Positions 18,056 to 26,301 of a DNA stretch of 64,000 bases are shown piece by piece. The position numbers were made by a program, and so were the translations under genes. The notes beneath the pieces are model-generated. The model was not told where the DNA came from, searched no databases, and worked only from the letters and a program-made list of their open reading frames with translations. The DNA is from Endozoicomonas gorgoniicola (GTDB taxonomy: Bacteria; Pseudomonadota; Gammaproteobacteria; Pseudomonadales; Endozoicomonadaceae). The DNA lies in the NCBI RefSeq assembly GCF_025562715.2, contig NZ_JAPFCC010000001.1:4949501-5013500 (forward strand), read 5' to 3'. Position 1 is the first letter of the stretch; each line of letters starts with the position of its first letter.

Positions 18056-18381
18056 TGGCTGTTATTATTCTGGCCAAACCATACAGAAAGACTGTTTGTT
18101 ATAATCAGCGTTTCTGAACCTCCTGAGAGAGGTTTTGGATGACACACTTGTTTATGTTTACTGATATCAACCCTGCCTGTTCACAGACAGTAATCCCACA
18201 GTGTTTGTAAGCAGCCCTGGGAGAACGTCTGGTAAGAACTTTGTGCCTTGTGTTCTTGTCAAACTTACGTACAAACAGTGTGTTAAGCGCTTTTCAGCGA
18301 TTGCAGCAGCCAAAGGCCGCATACACCCCGAAACGCTGACTAGTATAAACACTTACCGAGTCGGCGACCAGAACAAGCCTC
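18056..18381. other. Intergenic region with long-range inverted repeat
   Basis: 326 bp between the divergent c4 and engB genes. It contains CACAGTGTTTGT (18197-18208) and ACAAACAGTGTG (18271-18282), which pair at 11 of 12 positions. Inside lies a smaller hairpin AAGAAC / GTTCTT (18234-18257). A separate small hairpin AACCTC / GAGGTT is at 18117-18134. These may be leader RNA structure for engB; no ORF is convincing. Confidence 0.5.
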
Positions 18382-19056
18382 ATGACTGAAACAAATAATA
18401 CTACTCTCCGTCACATGAATTATCGTAAAGCACAATTTGTGACCAGTGCGCCCACCCTGAAGCAGTGTCCACCGGATAATGCCCGTGAAGTGGCATTTGC
18501 CGGTCGCTCCAATGCAGGAAAGTCCAGCGCCCTTAATGCCCTGACAGGTTCATCCAAGCTGGCAAGAACCAGTAAAACGCCAGGGCGGACACAGCTGATC
18601 AATTTTTTTGCGATAGAAGAAAATCGTTACCTTGTTGACCTGCCAGGTTACGGTTACGCCAAAGTACCAGAAGCCATGAAGATCAAATGGCAGAAGCACC
18701 TGGACGACTATCTGACCAACCGTGAATCGCTGGCAGGTGTTGTATTGCTGATGGATATCCGCCACCCCATGAAAGAGTTTGACCGAATGATCCTGCAATG
18801 GAGCATACAGTCCCATATGCCGCTGCATATCCTTCTGACCAAGGCTGACAAACTAAAATCCGGCGTAGGCAAACAAGCTCTGAACAAACTCAGAAACGAA
18901 GTCAAAGAGTATGATCATGTGACCGTTCAGCTATTTTCGTCCCTGAAGAAAACCGGTGTTACCGAGCTAGCTCACCACCTCGATACCTGGCTGGCTGTTG
19001 AAGACGAAGCCTTTTTTGAAGAAGTAGATGATGATGTAGAAGCTTCCGAAGAGTAA
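18382..19056 (+). CDS. engB: Ribosome biogenesis GTPase EngB/YihA
   Basis: Essential GTPase for large-subunit assembly. G1 GRSNAGKSS (41-49), G2 TPGRT, G3 DLPGYGYA and G4 TKAD are all present. The C-terminus ends in an acidic tail (EEVDDDVEASEE). A start 11 codons later (MNYRKAQFV) is also plausible since family homology begins there. It converges on the sRNA array and polA, the order conserved in gammaproteobacteria. Confidence 0.95.
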   Translation: MTETNNTTLRHMNYRKAQFVTSAPTLKQCPPDNAREVAFAGRSNAGKSSALNALTGSSKLARTSKTPGRTQLINFFAIEENRYLVDLPGYGYAKVPEAMKIKWQKHLDDYLTNRESLAGVVLLMDIRHPMKEFDRMILQWSIQSHMPLHILLTKADKLKSGVGKQALNKLRNEVKEYDHVTVQLFSSLKKTGVTELAHHLDTWLAVEDEAFFEEVDDDVEASEE

Positions 19057-19058
19057 GC

Positions 19059-19174
19059 AAAAAAAACTCCAGTTCCCGGGGGAGGGGAACTGGAGTTCGA
19101 AGCTCCGATAACGGAGTGTATGCCAACACTAAACACACAAGGAGTTGGTGTAAGTAGACAATCAGCCTCCTTAC
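19059..19174 (-). ncRNA. Tandem sRNA copy 1 at the Spot42/ErsA locus
   Basis: Predicted ~116-nt RNA read toward engB. From the 5' end it has a hairpin closed by GTAAG/CTTAC, a 24-nt block identical in all three copies (19122-19145, beginning ACTCCTTGTGTG), a small hairpin CTCCG/CGGAG, and a terminator with a 12-bp stem (19066-19077 with 19085-19096) followed by eight Ts (19059-19066). The 5' end is estimated from the promoter. Location and strand equal those of spf in enterics and ersA in Pseudomonas; sequence homology to them is not claimed. Confidence 0.82.
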
Positions 19175-19180
19175 ATAACT

Positions 19181-19207
19181 TCAGACCAGCGTTTTTCTGA
19201 ATAGTTC
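19181..19207 (-). promoter_or_regulatory. RpoE/AlgU-type promoter of sRNA copy 1
   Basis: On the minus strand GAACTA, 16 nt, TCTGA. This matches the sigmaE/AlgU consensus GGAACTT-N16/17-TCTGA. Confidence 0.75.
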
Positions 19208-19291
19208 AAAAAAAAGTGGGTCATAGAGTAAAGAGTCGACAAAAAAGAGAGAAGCTTTACTCAAAATAAAACAGATGTCGTGTATATAGGC

Positions 19292-19414
19292 AAAAAAAAC
19301 CAGCTATCAGTAGAGGTTGATAGCTGGTGATGACAGTCTGTTGTTGGGGAACGTCAGACTGTCTATTAATGCCAACACTAAACACACAAGGAGTGCAGAA
19401 AGTTTCCCTCCTGC
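19292..19414 (-). ncRNA. Tandem sRNA copy 2
   Basis: Predicted ~123-nt RNA with the same architecture: a 5' hairpin (GCAG/CTGC arms), the identical 24-nt block (19371-19394), hairpin GACAGTCTG / CAGACTGTC with the loop containing GTTCCCC, and a terminator with a 10-11-bp stem CCAGCTATCA / TGATAGCTGG followed by eight Ts (19292-19299). The arms differ in sequence from copy 1 but keep pairing, which supports selection on RNA structure. Confidence 0.82.
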
Positions 19415-19420
19415 AATACA

Positions 19421-19447
19421 TAAGACAACCGCTTTTTAAAAAAGTTC
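19421..19447 (-). promoter_or_regulatory. RpoE/AlgU-type promoter of sRNA copy 2
   Basis: GAACTT, 16 nt, TCTTA on the minus strand; the -35 element is exact for sigmaE and the spacing is identical to the other two copies. Confidence 0.75.
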
Positions 19448-19473
19448 AAAAATTTTTAAAATTTTTTTCAGCC

Positions 19474-19596
19474 AAAAAAAACCAGCTACCTTTGGGGGAA
19501 GGAAGCTGGTTGATTGCAGTGGTCTGCAGGGGAACAGCCACTGCTTTGCCAACACTAAACACACAAGGAGTAAACAAGCCACTAAACGTGACTGTT
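19474..19596 (-). ncRNA. Tandem sRNA copy 3 (polA-proximal)
   Basis: Predicted ~123-nt RNA: a 5' hairpin (AGTAA...TTTACT with inner GTCAC/GTGGC), the identical 24-nt block (19548-19571), hairpin GCAGTGG / CCACTGC with GTTCCCC in the loop, and a terminator stem CCAGCT-x-CCTT / AAGG-x-AGCTGG with eight Ts (19474-19481). It begins about 75 bp after the polA stop but has its own promoter. Confidence 0.82.
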
Positions 19597-19602
19597 ACTA
19601 TC

Positions 19603-19629
19603 TAAGACAAGCTGTTTGAAGATTAGTTC
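19603..19629 (-). promoter_or_regulatory. RpoE/AlgU-type promoter of sRNA copy 3
   Basis: GAACTA (preceded by G, giving GGAACTA), 16 nt, TCTTA on the minus strand, matching sigmaE/AlgU promoters. Confidence 0.75.
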
Positions 19630-19670
19630 CCGGATTTTTCCAGCCTTACAAAATCCTTACAAAACTCTTC

Positions 19671-22457
19671 TTAGTGCGCTTCATCCCAGTTGTCACCTAT
19701 ACCCGCTTCAACCAGTAATGGCACATCCAGAGAAGCAGCCTGTGCCATTTTCGCTTTAACCCCTCTGCAAACCGCTTCCAGATCACTTTCGGCCACTTCC
19801 AGAACCAGTTCATCGTGTACCTGCATAATTACGCGGGCATCCAGACCGCTTTCCATCAGCCAGTGGTCAACGTCAACCATCGCGCGTTTGATGATATCGG
19901 CTGCCGTTCCCTGCATCGGGGCATTGATCGCCGTACGCTCTGCCCCCTGACGGCGCATACCGTTACGGGCGTTAATTTCCGGCAGATACAGTCGGCGACC
20001 AAACAGGGTCTCAACATACCCTTTTTCACGAGCGCTCTCTTTGGTGGTTTCCATATAACGGAGTACACCCGGATAGCGATCAAAATACAGGTCAATGTAT
20101 TCCTGGGCCGACTTTCTGGAGATATTCAGCTGTTTGGATAAGCCGAATGAAGACATGCCATAGATCAGGCCGAAGTTAATCGCCTTGGCACTCCGTCGCT
20201 GTTCAGACGTCACATCGTCCAGAGTCACCCCGAAGACTTCCGCAGCCGTCGCTTTGTGAATATCCAGCCCGTTAGCAAAGGCTTCCAGCAAACCTCTGTC
20301 GCCAGAGAGGTGTGCCATGATTCGTAACTCAATCTGAGAGTAGTCCGCCGCAATCAGCTTATAGCCCTGGGTCGCGACAAACGCCTGTCGAACCCTGCGA
20401 CCCTCTTCTGTACGAATCGGAATGTTCTGCAGGTTAGGATCAGAAGACGACAGCCGTCCGGTCGCTGTCACCGCCTGATGATACGAGGTATGAATGCGCC
20501 CGGTTTCAGGGTTAATCATCTGTGGCAGTTTATCAGTGTAGGTCGACTTCAGCTTGCTCAACCCCCGGTGCTCAATCAGCAGTTTCGGCAGAGGGTAATC
20601 CAGTGCCAGCTCCTGCAATACATCTTCAGCAGTGGACGGCTGTCCCTTGGGGGTTTTCTTGATGACCGGAAGACCAAGTTTTTCAAACAGCAGGGCCTGT
20701 AACTGTTTTGGAGACGCAAGATTAAACGGTTCACCCGCCATTTCATGGGCCTGACGTTCCAGCTCTTTTAGCCGCTCTCCAATCTCCAGGCTCTGTGTTG
20801 CCAGCAAAGCCCCGTCGACTTTTGCACCATTGCGTTCCAGGCGGGAGATAATATCCACCAGCGGCATCTCAATGTCATGGAACACTTTGCCAAGGGAAGG
20901 TTCAGCTTCCAGCCCCGGATAGAGCGCCTGGTGAAGACGCAGGGTAATGTCCGCATCTTCTGCCGCATAAGGCGAGGCTTTCTCCAGTTCGATCTGATTA
21001 AACGTCAGTTGTTTTTTACCCTTGCCAGCGATATCTTCAAAAGACGTACACTGATGGCTAAGGTATTTGTCAGCCAGACTGTCCATATCGTGACGGGTAG
21101 CCGTCGAATTGAACACGTACGACTCCAGCATGGTATCAAAGGCAATGCCCTTCAGGTGGATACCGTAACGAGCCAGAACGCTCTGGTCATACTTCAGGTT
21201 CTGTCCTATTTTTTTCTTCGCATCACTTTCCAGCAGGGGTTTCAGCTGTTCCAACACCCAGTCGCGATCCAACTGCTCAGGCGCGCCCATATAATCGTGA
21301 GCCACCGGTACATAAGCCGCTTTACCCGGTTCAACAGCAAAGGAAACGCCCACCAGCTCTGCCACCATATAATCCAGACTGGTGGTTTCAGTATCAAAGG
21401 CAAACTGTTCCGCCTTGTTCAGTTGCTCCAGCCAGTGTTTGAACTCAGACTCAGTCAAAACCGTGTCATAGCTGGCTTCAGCCTTTGGTGTCTGATCTTC
21501 TGCTGCGGCTCCTGCCTCGCTGTCCAGTTCAGCGATCATGGACCGGAACTCAAACTTCCGGAACAACGCCAGCAAGGCTTCTTTGTCGACCGGATCAGCT
21601 TTCAGGCTGTCGACACTGACAGACAGTTCAACATCCGTTTTGATGGTGGCCAGCTCCCGGGATAACAGCACCACTTCTTTATGTTCAGCAAATTTAGCGG
21701 CAAAGTTTTTACTGCCCCGGAAGCCCAGTGCCGGAACCTCTTCCAGACGCTCAGCAATATCATCAATACTGCCAATCCCCTGCAAAAGTGCCAGGGCTGT
21801 CTTTTGCCCGACTCCCGGCATGCCCGGAATGTTATCACTGGAGTCCCCCATCAGGGCCAGATAATCCACAATCAGATTTGCTGGAATGCCAAACTTATCC
21901 ACCACACCAGACAGATCGGTGGCTTCGTTTTTCATGGTGTCGATCAGGGTGACATGTTCGGAAACCAGCTGGGCAATATCCTTATCGCCGGTGGAAATGA
22001 TCGTGTCCACCTGTTTTTCCGTTGCTTCGCGGGCAAGCGTGCCAATCACATCGTCCGCCTCAACACCTTCAATCATCAGCAACGGCATGCCCAACGCACG
22101 AACAATATCGTGAATCGGCTGAACCTGAGAACGCAAATCATCCGGCATAGGCTTGCGGGTAGCCTTGTAGTCGGAGTACAGGTCATGGCGGAAGTTTTTC
22201 CCCTTGGCATCAAAAATCACTGCGACCGTGCTGCCGGGGTATTCATTGTTCAACTTACGCAGCATATTGGTCATCACCCGGATTGCACCGGTGGGCTGAC
22301 CATCAGAGGTTCGCAGGTTGGCTCGTTCGGACGCATGGAAGGCACGATAGAGATAAGAAGAACCATCAACAAGAATCAACGGGGCTGACGCTTGTTCTGG
22401 CTCTTGTCCTGGCTCTTGTTCTGGCTCTTGTTCTGACAGAGGTTCTGGCATAGTCAT
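19671..22457 (-). CDS. polA: DNA polymerase I
   Basis: 928 residues, the full-length form. The N-terminal 5'-3' exonuclease domain starts at LILVDGSSYLYRAFHA. The proofreading domain keeps its catalytic FDTETTSLD. The polymerase domain has ADYSQIELR, the O-helix region RRSAKAINFGLIYGMS and VHDELVLEV. It acts in gap filling, Okazaki fragment processing and repair. The first 25 residues are a Glu/Pro/Gln repeat (EQEPEQEPGQEPEQ) encoded by an imperfect 12-bp tandem repeat and absent from most homologues. Confidence 0.96.
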   Translation of the reverse strand: MTMPEPLSEQEPEQEPGQEPEQASAPLILVDGSSYLYRAFHASERANLRTSDGQPTGAIRVMTNMLRKLNNEYPGSTVAVIFDAKGKNFRHDLYSDYKATRKPMPDDLRSQVQPIHDIVRALGMPLLMIEGVEADDVIGTLAREATEKQVDTIISTGDKDIAQLVSEHVTLIDTMKNEATDLSGVVDKFGIPANLIVDYLALMGDSSDNIPGMPGVGQKTALALLQGIGSIDDIAERLEEVPALGFRGSKNFAAKFAEHKEVVLLSRELATIKTDVELSVSVDSLKADPVDKEALLALFRKFEFRSMIAELDSEAGAAAEDQTPKAEASYDTVLTESEFKHWLEQLNKAEQFAFDTETTSLDYMVAELVGVSFAVEPGKAAYVPVAHDYMGAPEQLDRDWVLEQLKPLLESDAKKKIGQNLKYDQSVLARYGIHLKGIAFDTMLESYVFNSTATRHDMDSLADKYLSHQCTSFEDIAGKGKKQLTFNQIELEKASPYAAEDADITLRLHQALYPGLEAEPSLGKVFHDIEMPLVDIISRLERNGAKVDGALLATQSLEIGERLKELERQAHEMAGEPFNLASPKQLQALLFEKLGLPVIKKTPKGQPSTAEDVLQELALDYPLPKLLIEHRGLSKLKSTYTDKLPQMINPETGRIHTSYHQAVTATGRLSSSDPNLQNIPIRTEEGRRVRQAFVATQGYKLIAADYSQIELRIMAHLSGDRGLLEAFANGLDIHKATAAEVFGVTLDDVTSEQRRSAKAINFGLIYGMSSFGLSKQLNISRKSAQEYIDLYFDRYPGVLRYMETTKESAREKGYVETLFGRRLYLPEINARNGMRRQGAERTAINAPMQGTAADIIKRAMVDVDHWLMESGLDARVIMQVHDELVLEVAESDLEAVCRGVKAKMAQAASLDVPLLVEAGIGDNWDEAH

Positions 22458-22551
22458 TACTTTTTAAAAGATATTCGGGTTAGAGAATTCCGAGTAAACT
22501 CAGCTACTGGAGCTATTTTAATGCCCTGATGGATGATGAGCGAGATACACC

Positions 22552-22959
22552 ATGAAGAAACAACTCACAATATCGCTGATGACTGCCACTCTTTTCACCT
22601 CTCTTTTCATATCGGGGTGCGCGACCAGAGCGCCGGACTCAGAGCAAGCTAACCAGGAAAAGCCTGCGGAAGTGAGTACTGAGGCCAATGTGATCAGCGA
22701 AGCAGACTTCGAAAAAATTCCCAAAAATCTGCGGCCGAAAGACCTTGAACAACGGGATGACACAACCGTTGTGATTCGCTCAGGCGAGGACCGGACCATT
22801 CGCGAATACCGTATCGGCCCTTTTCTGTACGCCATTCATGTGACACCGAAGGTAGGCCCTCCGTACTTCCTGATTGCGGCGGATAATCAGGGAAACTTTA
22901 TTCGAGCTGACAAACCCGGCATGCTAGTGCCATCGTGGACCATTTTCCAATGGAAATGA
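22552..22959 (+). CDS. DUF2782 lipoprotein
   Basis: A 135-residue lipoprotein (FISGCATR lipobox) with the DUF2782 core: DTTVVIRSGEDRTIREYRIGPFLYAIHVTPKVGPPYFL split by short turns. Function unknown. In pseudomonads the same family lies between polA and thrB, as here; the stop is 78 bp before thrB. Confidence 0.85.
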   Translation: MKKQLTISLMTATLFTSLFISGCATRAPDSEQANQEKPAEVSTEANVISEADFEKIPKNLRPKDLEQRDDTTVVIRSGEDRTIREYRIGPFLYAIHVTPKVGPPYFLIAADNQGNFIRADKPGMLVPSWTIFQWK

Positions 22960-23037
22960 AGCCCGCCAGAATACAACCAATAAATAAGCCAGGCGCAAGC
23001 GTGCATAAGGGCCTGAGAGAGACGCATTAAGGAAGTT

Positions 23038-24036
23038 ATGTCTGTTTACACCCACTTGTCAGCCAGTGACATAGAATCACTGTTATCACATTATGATCTT
23101 GGAGCCCTGTGCGACTTTACAGGTATCGAAAGTGGTGTCGAGAATACCAATTACTTCATTGACCTGAAGTCCGGCAACACCCAACAACGTTATGTTCTGA
23201 CGCTGTTTGAATACCTGCCCGAAGAAACCCTGCCTTTTTTTATTGATTTCACAACGGAGCTTAGTGAAGGAGGTATCCGGGTTCCTGCGCCCATCAGGGA
23301 CAGGCAGGGAGAAGCCCTGCATACATTAAAGGGCAAACCCTGTCTGATCAGCCCATGCTTTAAAGGCCAACATCTGAGTACAATCAGTGCTGAACATTGC
23401 CGTCAGATTGGTACACAGCTGGCAAAACTGCATCTAATTGGGCAAAAATCCAGCCTGCAACAGGAAAATCAGCGGGGCATTCCGTGGTTGAAGCTTCAGG
23501 TGAAGCGGCTAAGTCCACTTTTGCCTTCCCATGAGGCAGAACTGATGCAGACTCTCTGGCAGGACATCCTCTCTGAGCTATCTACCCATGAACAATCCAA
23601 AGCCTGCCAGTTACCAACAGGGCTAATCCACGGCGACCTGTTCCACGATAATGTTTTATTCGACCAGGAGAAAATTACCGGCATTATCGACTTTTACAAC
23701 GCCTGCCACGACTACCTGCTTTATGACCTCGCGGTGACCGTCAATGACTGGTGCATTAATCCCGACCTGTCGTTGAACGACAATCGCTTGACGGCCATAA
23801 CCCACGCCTACTCACAGGTTCGTTCATTTACTCCACAGGAAAAAGAATCATGGCCTCTGATGTTGCGCCTTGCCGCCTTCCGCTTCTGGATTTCCCGCAT
23901 AATCACCTTTGTTCATCCTGAGCAGGAAGTGGATAAAGAACATCAGGAAAATCAGGTTCTCAACTTCAAAGACCCGGATGAATTTAAAAAAATGGTGCTT
24001 TTACGAAGTCAGGAAAACATCCCGGTACTTCCCTGA
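23038..24036 (+). CDS. thrB: Homoserine kinase (aminoglycoside phosphotransferase-like type)
   Basis: Phosphorylates homoserine for threonine synthesis. This is the ThrB form with an APH/choline-kinase fold used by Pseudomonas and relatives, not the GHMP-type of E. coli. Key residues: the early GIESGVENTNYFI, the catalytic loop LIHGDLFHDNVLF and the metal-binding GIIDFYNACHD. At 332 residues it is near normal length (about 316). Confidence 0.93.
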   Translation: MSVYTHLSASDIESLLSHYDLGALCDFTGIESGVENTNYFIDLKSGNTQQRYVLTLFEYLPEETLPFFIDFTTELSEGGIRVPAPIRDRQGEALHTLKGKPCLISPCFKGQHLSTISAEHCRQIGTQLAKLHLIGQKSSLQQENQRGIPWLKLQVKRLSPLLPSHEAELMQTLWQDILSELSTHEQSKACQLPTGLIHGDLFHDNVLFDQEKITGIIDFYNACHDYLLYDLAVTVNDWCINPDLSLNDNRLTAITHAYSQVRSFTPQEKESWPLMLRLAAFRFWISRIITFVHPEQEVDKEHQENQVLNFKDPDEFKKMVLLRSQENIPVLP

Positions 24037-24091
24037 CCTATTCTTGCTTTAAGGGATAACAGCAAGAACAGAAAAACAGCAAGGACGCAGC

Positions 24092-25660
24092 ATGCTTGGT
24101 ATACCTGCCAATCTGATTCAGCAAGCAGAAAAGCTCACACAAAAATACAATGACGACCAGGTACTTCGGCTTCGCAACGGCAGGATCGTTGCGGGTCAGT
24201 TTAAAGGAACCGGGCCGCAAAAATTTAAAGGCATGCTGGTCAGGTTATTCTGGCCTCCTACCAGCTGGAAAAGAAAGTATCTGGATACCAGGCAGGCAGA
24301 GTTTGAACATATCAGCAAACAGGAAGAGCGAGCCTTTGCAAAGGCGCTTGCCGGGGCTATTTCAAAACGCACGACACGTCCTTATAAAGCCGTGTCCAGC
24401 CTGATGGTGGTCGATGTCAAAGCGCTTCTGGAAGACTCTCAGGCTGATCGGGAAGAATTTGACCAGACCGTTGCCAGAATCACCGACGCCGTTACACACC
24501 CCTCAGAAATGGTGAGCGACCCACTGGACGGAGCCAAAAAAGTAGCGGACATGGCGGTAGACAGTAAAAAAATCTACCGGGTGACGCAAATGCTACAACT
24601 ACGCTCAGACGTTACAGAGATCTTATCTCAGGCCGGTATAAAAAAAGCCACGATTGAACGGCTGGATAAAGCCCTTGACGACCAGACCGTCAAGCTGGCG
24701 CTGTATAACGTAGCCTGTGAGTACGCCAGAAGAGCATACAGCCCTCCAACAAGCTGGAGCAGCTCGTCACCTTCCTCTTCACCATTAGAAGAAAACACTC
24801 CTGCCCCTCGTACGCCATCAGAAGTACAGGAAGAAGACTGGAACCGTAAGCATAAAATGACCGACACCCTTCATCAGGAGAGCTTCAAATACCAGTCTCC
24901 GGCGGATCTGGCCGTCGAGCAGATGTTTGAGCAGGGTGAGCAACCTATTGACCGTGCTGATATTCCTGAAGGCAAGCACAAAACCCGAAAGATCAAAGAA
25001 CTCCAGAAAATTAACGAACCCTGGGCAAAGCGGGCAATAGAGCTTCTGAATAGCGAATCGCCAGAAGATCATAAAAAAGCCGTCCTTTTGGAGCGAGTCC
25101 ACCAGCGTTCAAAAGACCATGCAAAGCTACAGAAAGAAAAAGCCGAAGCCGTTCATCAGACACAAACCGCTTACTGGTCCAGATCACGACTGAAAGCTGC
25201 AAAAAAAATCGAGAAACTGGAAGACCAGGGCACAAAAGACAACAGTCACTTTCCGCAGGAATATCGTGATTTAGCAGCGCAAAGAATCAGTCGCCCCCTG
25301 TATTACGATAACGTGCAACTGCCCATGGATGAAGCAATAGAGCAAACCATAACGATGCTGAAAAACGCCTATCCTTCTCTGGCAGCAAAGGGTAGCGCCT
25401 TTCGGGAGCAGGAGCTGAGAAAGCATCTGAAAAACTTCCTTTCCCAAAGGAAAATCGAGCCTGTAGAGGTGCCATTCAGAGCGTTCTCTGCATCCACCCA
25501 GACCGGTGAAGACGAACTCATCGCAGCTATTTCTGAGTCCCCGAAAGAGGACAACAGTCTGGAGCCAGAAAGAGATGAACCTGCATCCGAAAAAGATTCA
25601 GACGGCTCCACTACGCCATCCTGGCATCCCACAGAACCACCTCCACTGGACAAAGAATAA
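24092..25660 (+). CDS. Unrecognised 522-residue helical protein
   Basis: I do not recognise a family. No signal peptide or membrane segment is seen. Residues 1-215 look folded and helical. A Ser/Pro-rich linker (SSSSPSSSP) follows, then a long Lys/Glu/Gln-rich helical section with likely coiled coil (HAKLQKEKAEAVHQTQ) and an acidic Pro-rich C-terminus. AAGGACG before the ATG supports the start. It lies between thrB and zur. A cytoplasmic or secreted (effector-like) protein are both possible. Confidence 0.65.
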   Translation: MLGIPANLIQQAEKLTQKYNDDQVLRLRNGRIVAGQFKGTGPQKFKGMLVRLFWPPTSWKRKYLDTRQAEFEHISKQEERAFAKALAGAISKRTTRPYKAVSSLMVVDVKALLEDSQADREEFDQTVARITDAVTHPSEMVSDPLDGAKKVADMAVDSKKIYRVTQMLQLRSDVTEILSQAGIKKATIERLDKALDDQTVKLALYNVACEYARRAYSPPTSWSSSSPSSSPLEENTPAPRTPSEVQEEDWNRKHKMTDTLHQESFKYQSPADLAVEQMFEQGEQPIDRADIPEGKHKTRKIKELQKINEPWAKRAIELLNSESPEDHKKAVLLERVHQRSKDHAKLQKEKAEAVHQTQTAYWSRSRLKAAKKIEKLEDQGTKDNSHFPQEYRDLAAQRISRPLYYDNVQLPMDEAIEQTITMLKNAYPSLAAKGSAFREQELRKHLKNFLSQRKIEPVEVPFRAFSASTQTGEDELIAAISESPKEDNSLEPERDEPASEKDSDGSTTPSWHPTEPPPLDKE

Positions 25661-25664
25661 TACC

Positions 25665-25686
25665 ATCGGGCAGGCATCTGCCCGAT
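25665..25686 (+). terminator. Hairpin between the orphan gene and zur
   Basis: A 9-bp perfect stem ATCGGGCAG / CTGCCCGAT with loop GCAT, 5 bp after the stop. Only TTAAAT follows, so it is a weak terminator candidate. Confidence 0.5.
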
Positions 25687-25705
25687 TAAATCCATATCGA
25701 TTCGG

Positions 25706-25718
25706 GTTATAATGTAAC
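25706..25718. promoter_or_regulatory. Zur-box-like operator upstream of zur-znuCB
   Basis: GTTATAATGTAAC differs at one base from the palindromic Zur core GTTATANTATAAC. It lies 32 bp before the zur start, nearly the same distance as the box before znuA, suggesting autoregulation of zur with znuCB. Confidence 0.8.
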
Positions 25719-25749
25719 ATTATATTTTTCGAGTCATTAACCCAGCACA

Positions 25750-26259
25750 ATGAGTAGTGTTTATCACCCCCACAATCATGACGAATGCATAGAAGAAGCT
25801 CTTCAGACAGCCTCTGATATCTGCCAGAGCAACGGGGTTCGTCTTACGCCTCTGCGTAAAACCGTTCTGAAGCTGGTCTGGCAAAGCCATCAGCCCGTTG
25901 GAGCCTATGAGGTTCTAGCCCAGCTGGCAAAGCTGGAATCCAGGTCTGCGCAGCCTCCTACCGTCTACCGGGCTTTGGACTTCCTGCTGGAACAGGGGCT
26001 TATTCACCGACTGTCGTCACTGAATGCTTTTATTGGCTGCCCGCATCCGGGGGAGTCACACCATGGCAGTTTCCTGATCTGCAAACAGTGCAGAACCACT
26101 CAGGAGGTGGATCATGCCGCTATAAATAATGCCATTCAGTCCTGTGCGTCTGAGCAGGGTTTTATTGTTTCCGAAAGCTCCATTGAACTAACCGGCCTGT
26201 GTCGTCATTGTGTTACCTCCGCTGACACACCGGATACCGACATGAATGGAGCGTCATGA
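25750..26259 (+). CDS. zur: Zinc uptake regulator Zur (Fur family)
   Basis: Zinc-sensing repressor of 169 residues. A winged-helix DNA-binding half (RLTPLRKTVLKLVWQS, then PPTVYRALDFLLEQGLIHRL) is followed by the dimerisation and metal part with HHGSFLICKQCRTTQEV (structural CxxC) and GLCRHC (second CxxC). These pairs and the znuCB neighbours favour Zur over Fur. A His-rich N-terminus (YHPHNHDE) precedes the domain. Confidence 0.93.
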   Translation: MSSVYHPHNHDECIEEALQTASDICQSNGVRLTPLRKTVLKLVWQSHQPVGAYEVLAQLAKLESRSAQPPTVYRALDFLLEQGLIHRLSSLNAFIGCPHPGESHHGSFLICKQCRTTQEVDHAAINNAIQSCASEQGFIVSESSIELTGLCRHCVTSADTPDTDMNGAS

Positions 26260-26301
26260 CCAGAACAGTTTTTATCTTCTCGCCTATTTTTACGGATTAA
26301 G

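Noticed and set aside
19059..19629. Repeats read on the plus strand as short genes with AAGGAGT ribosome sites
   Set aside because: CACACAAGGAGT looks like a ribosome site on the plus strand, but no start codon follows at proper spacing in all copies. The T8 terminators and GAACT promoters all point to the minus strand.
20877..21665. 262-codon plus-strand ORF opposite polA
   Set aside because: Antisense shadow of polA with no ribosome site or known motif; likewise 21681-22388.
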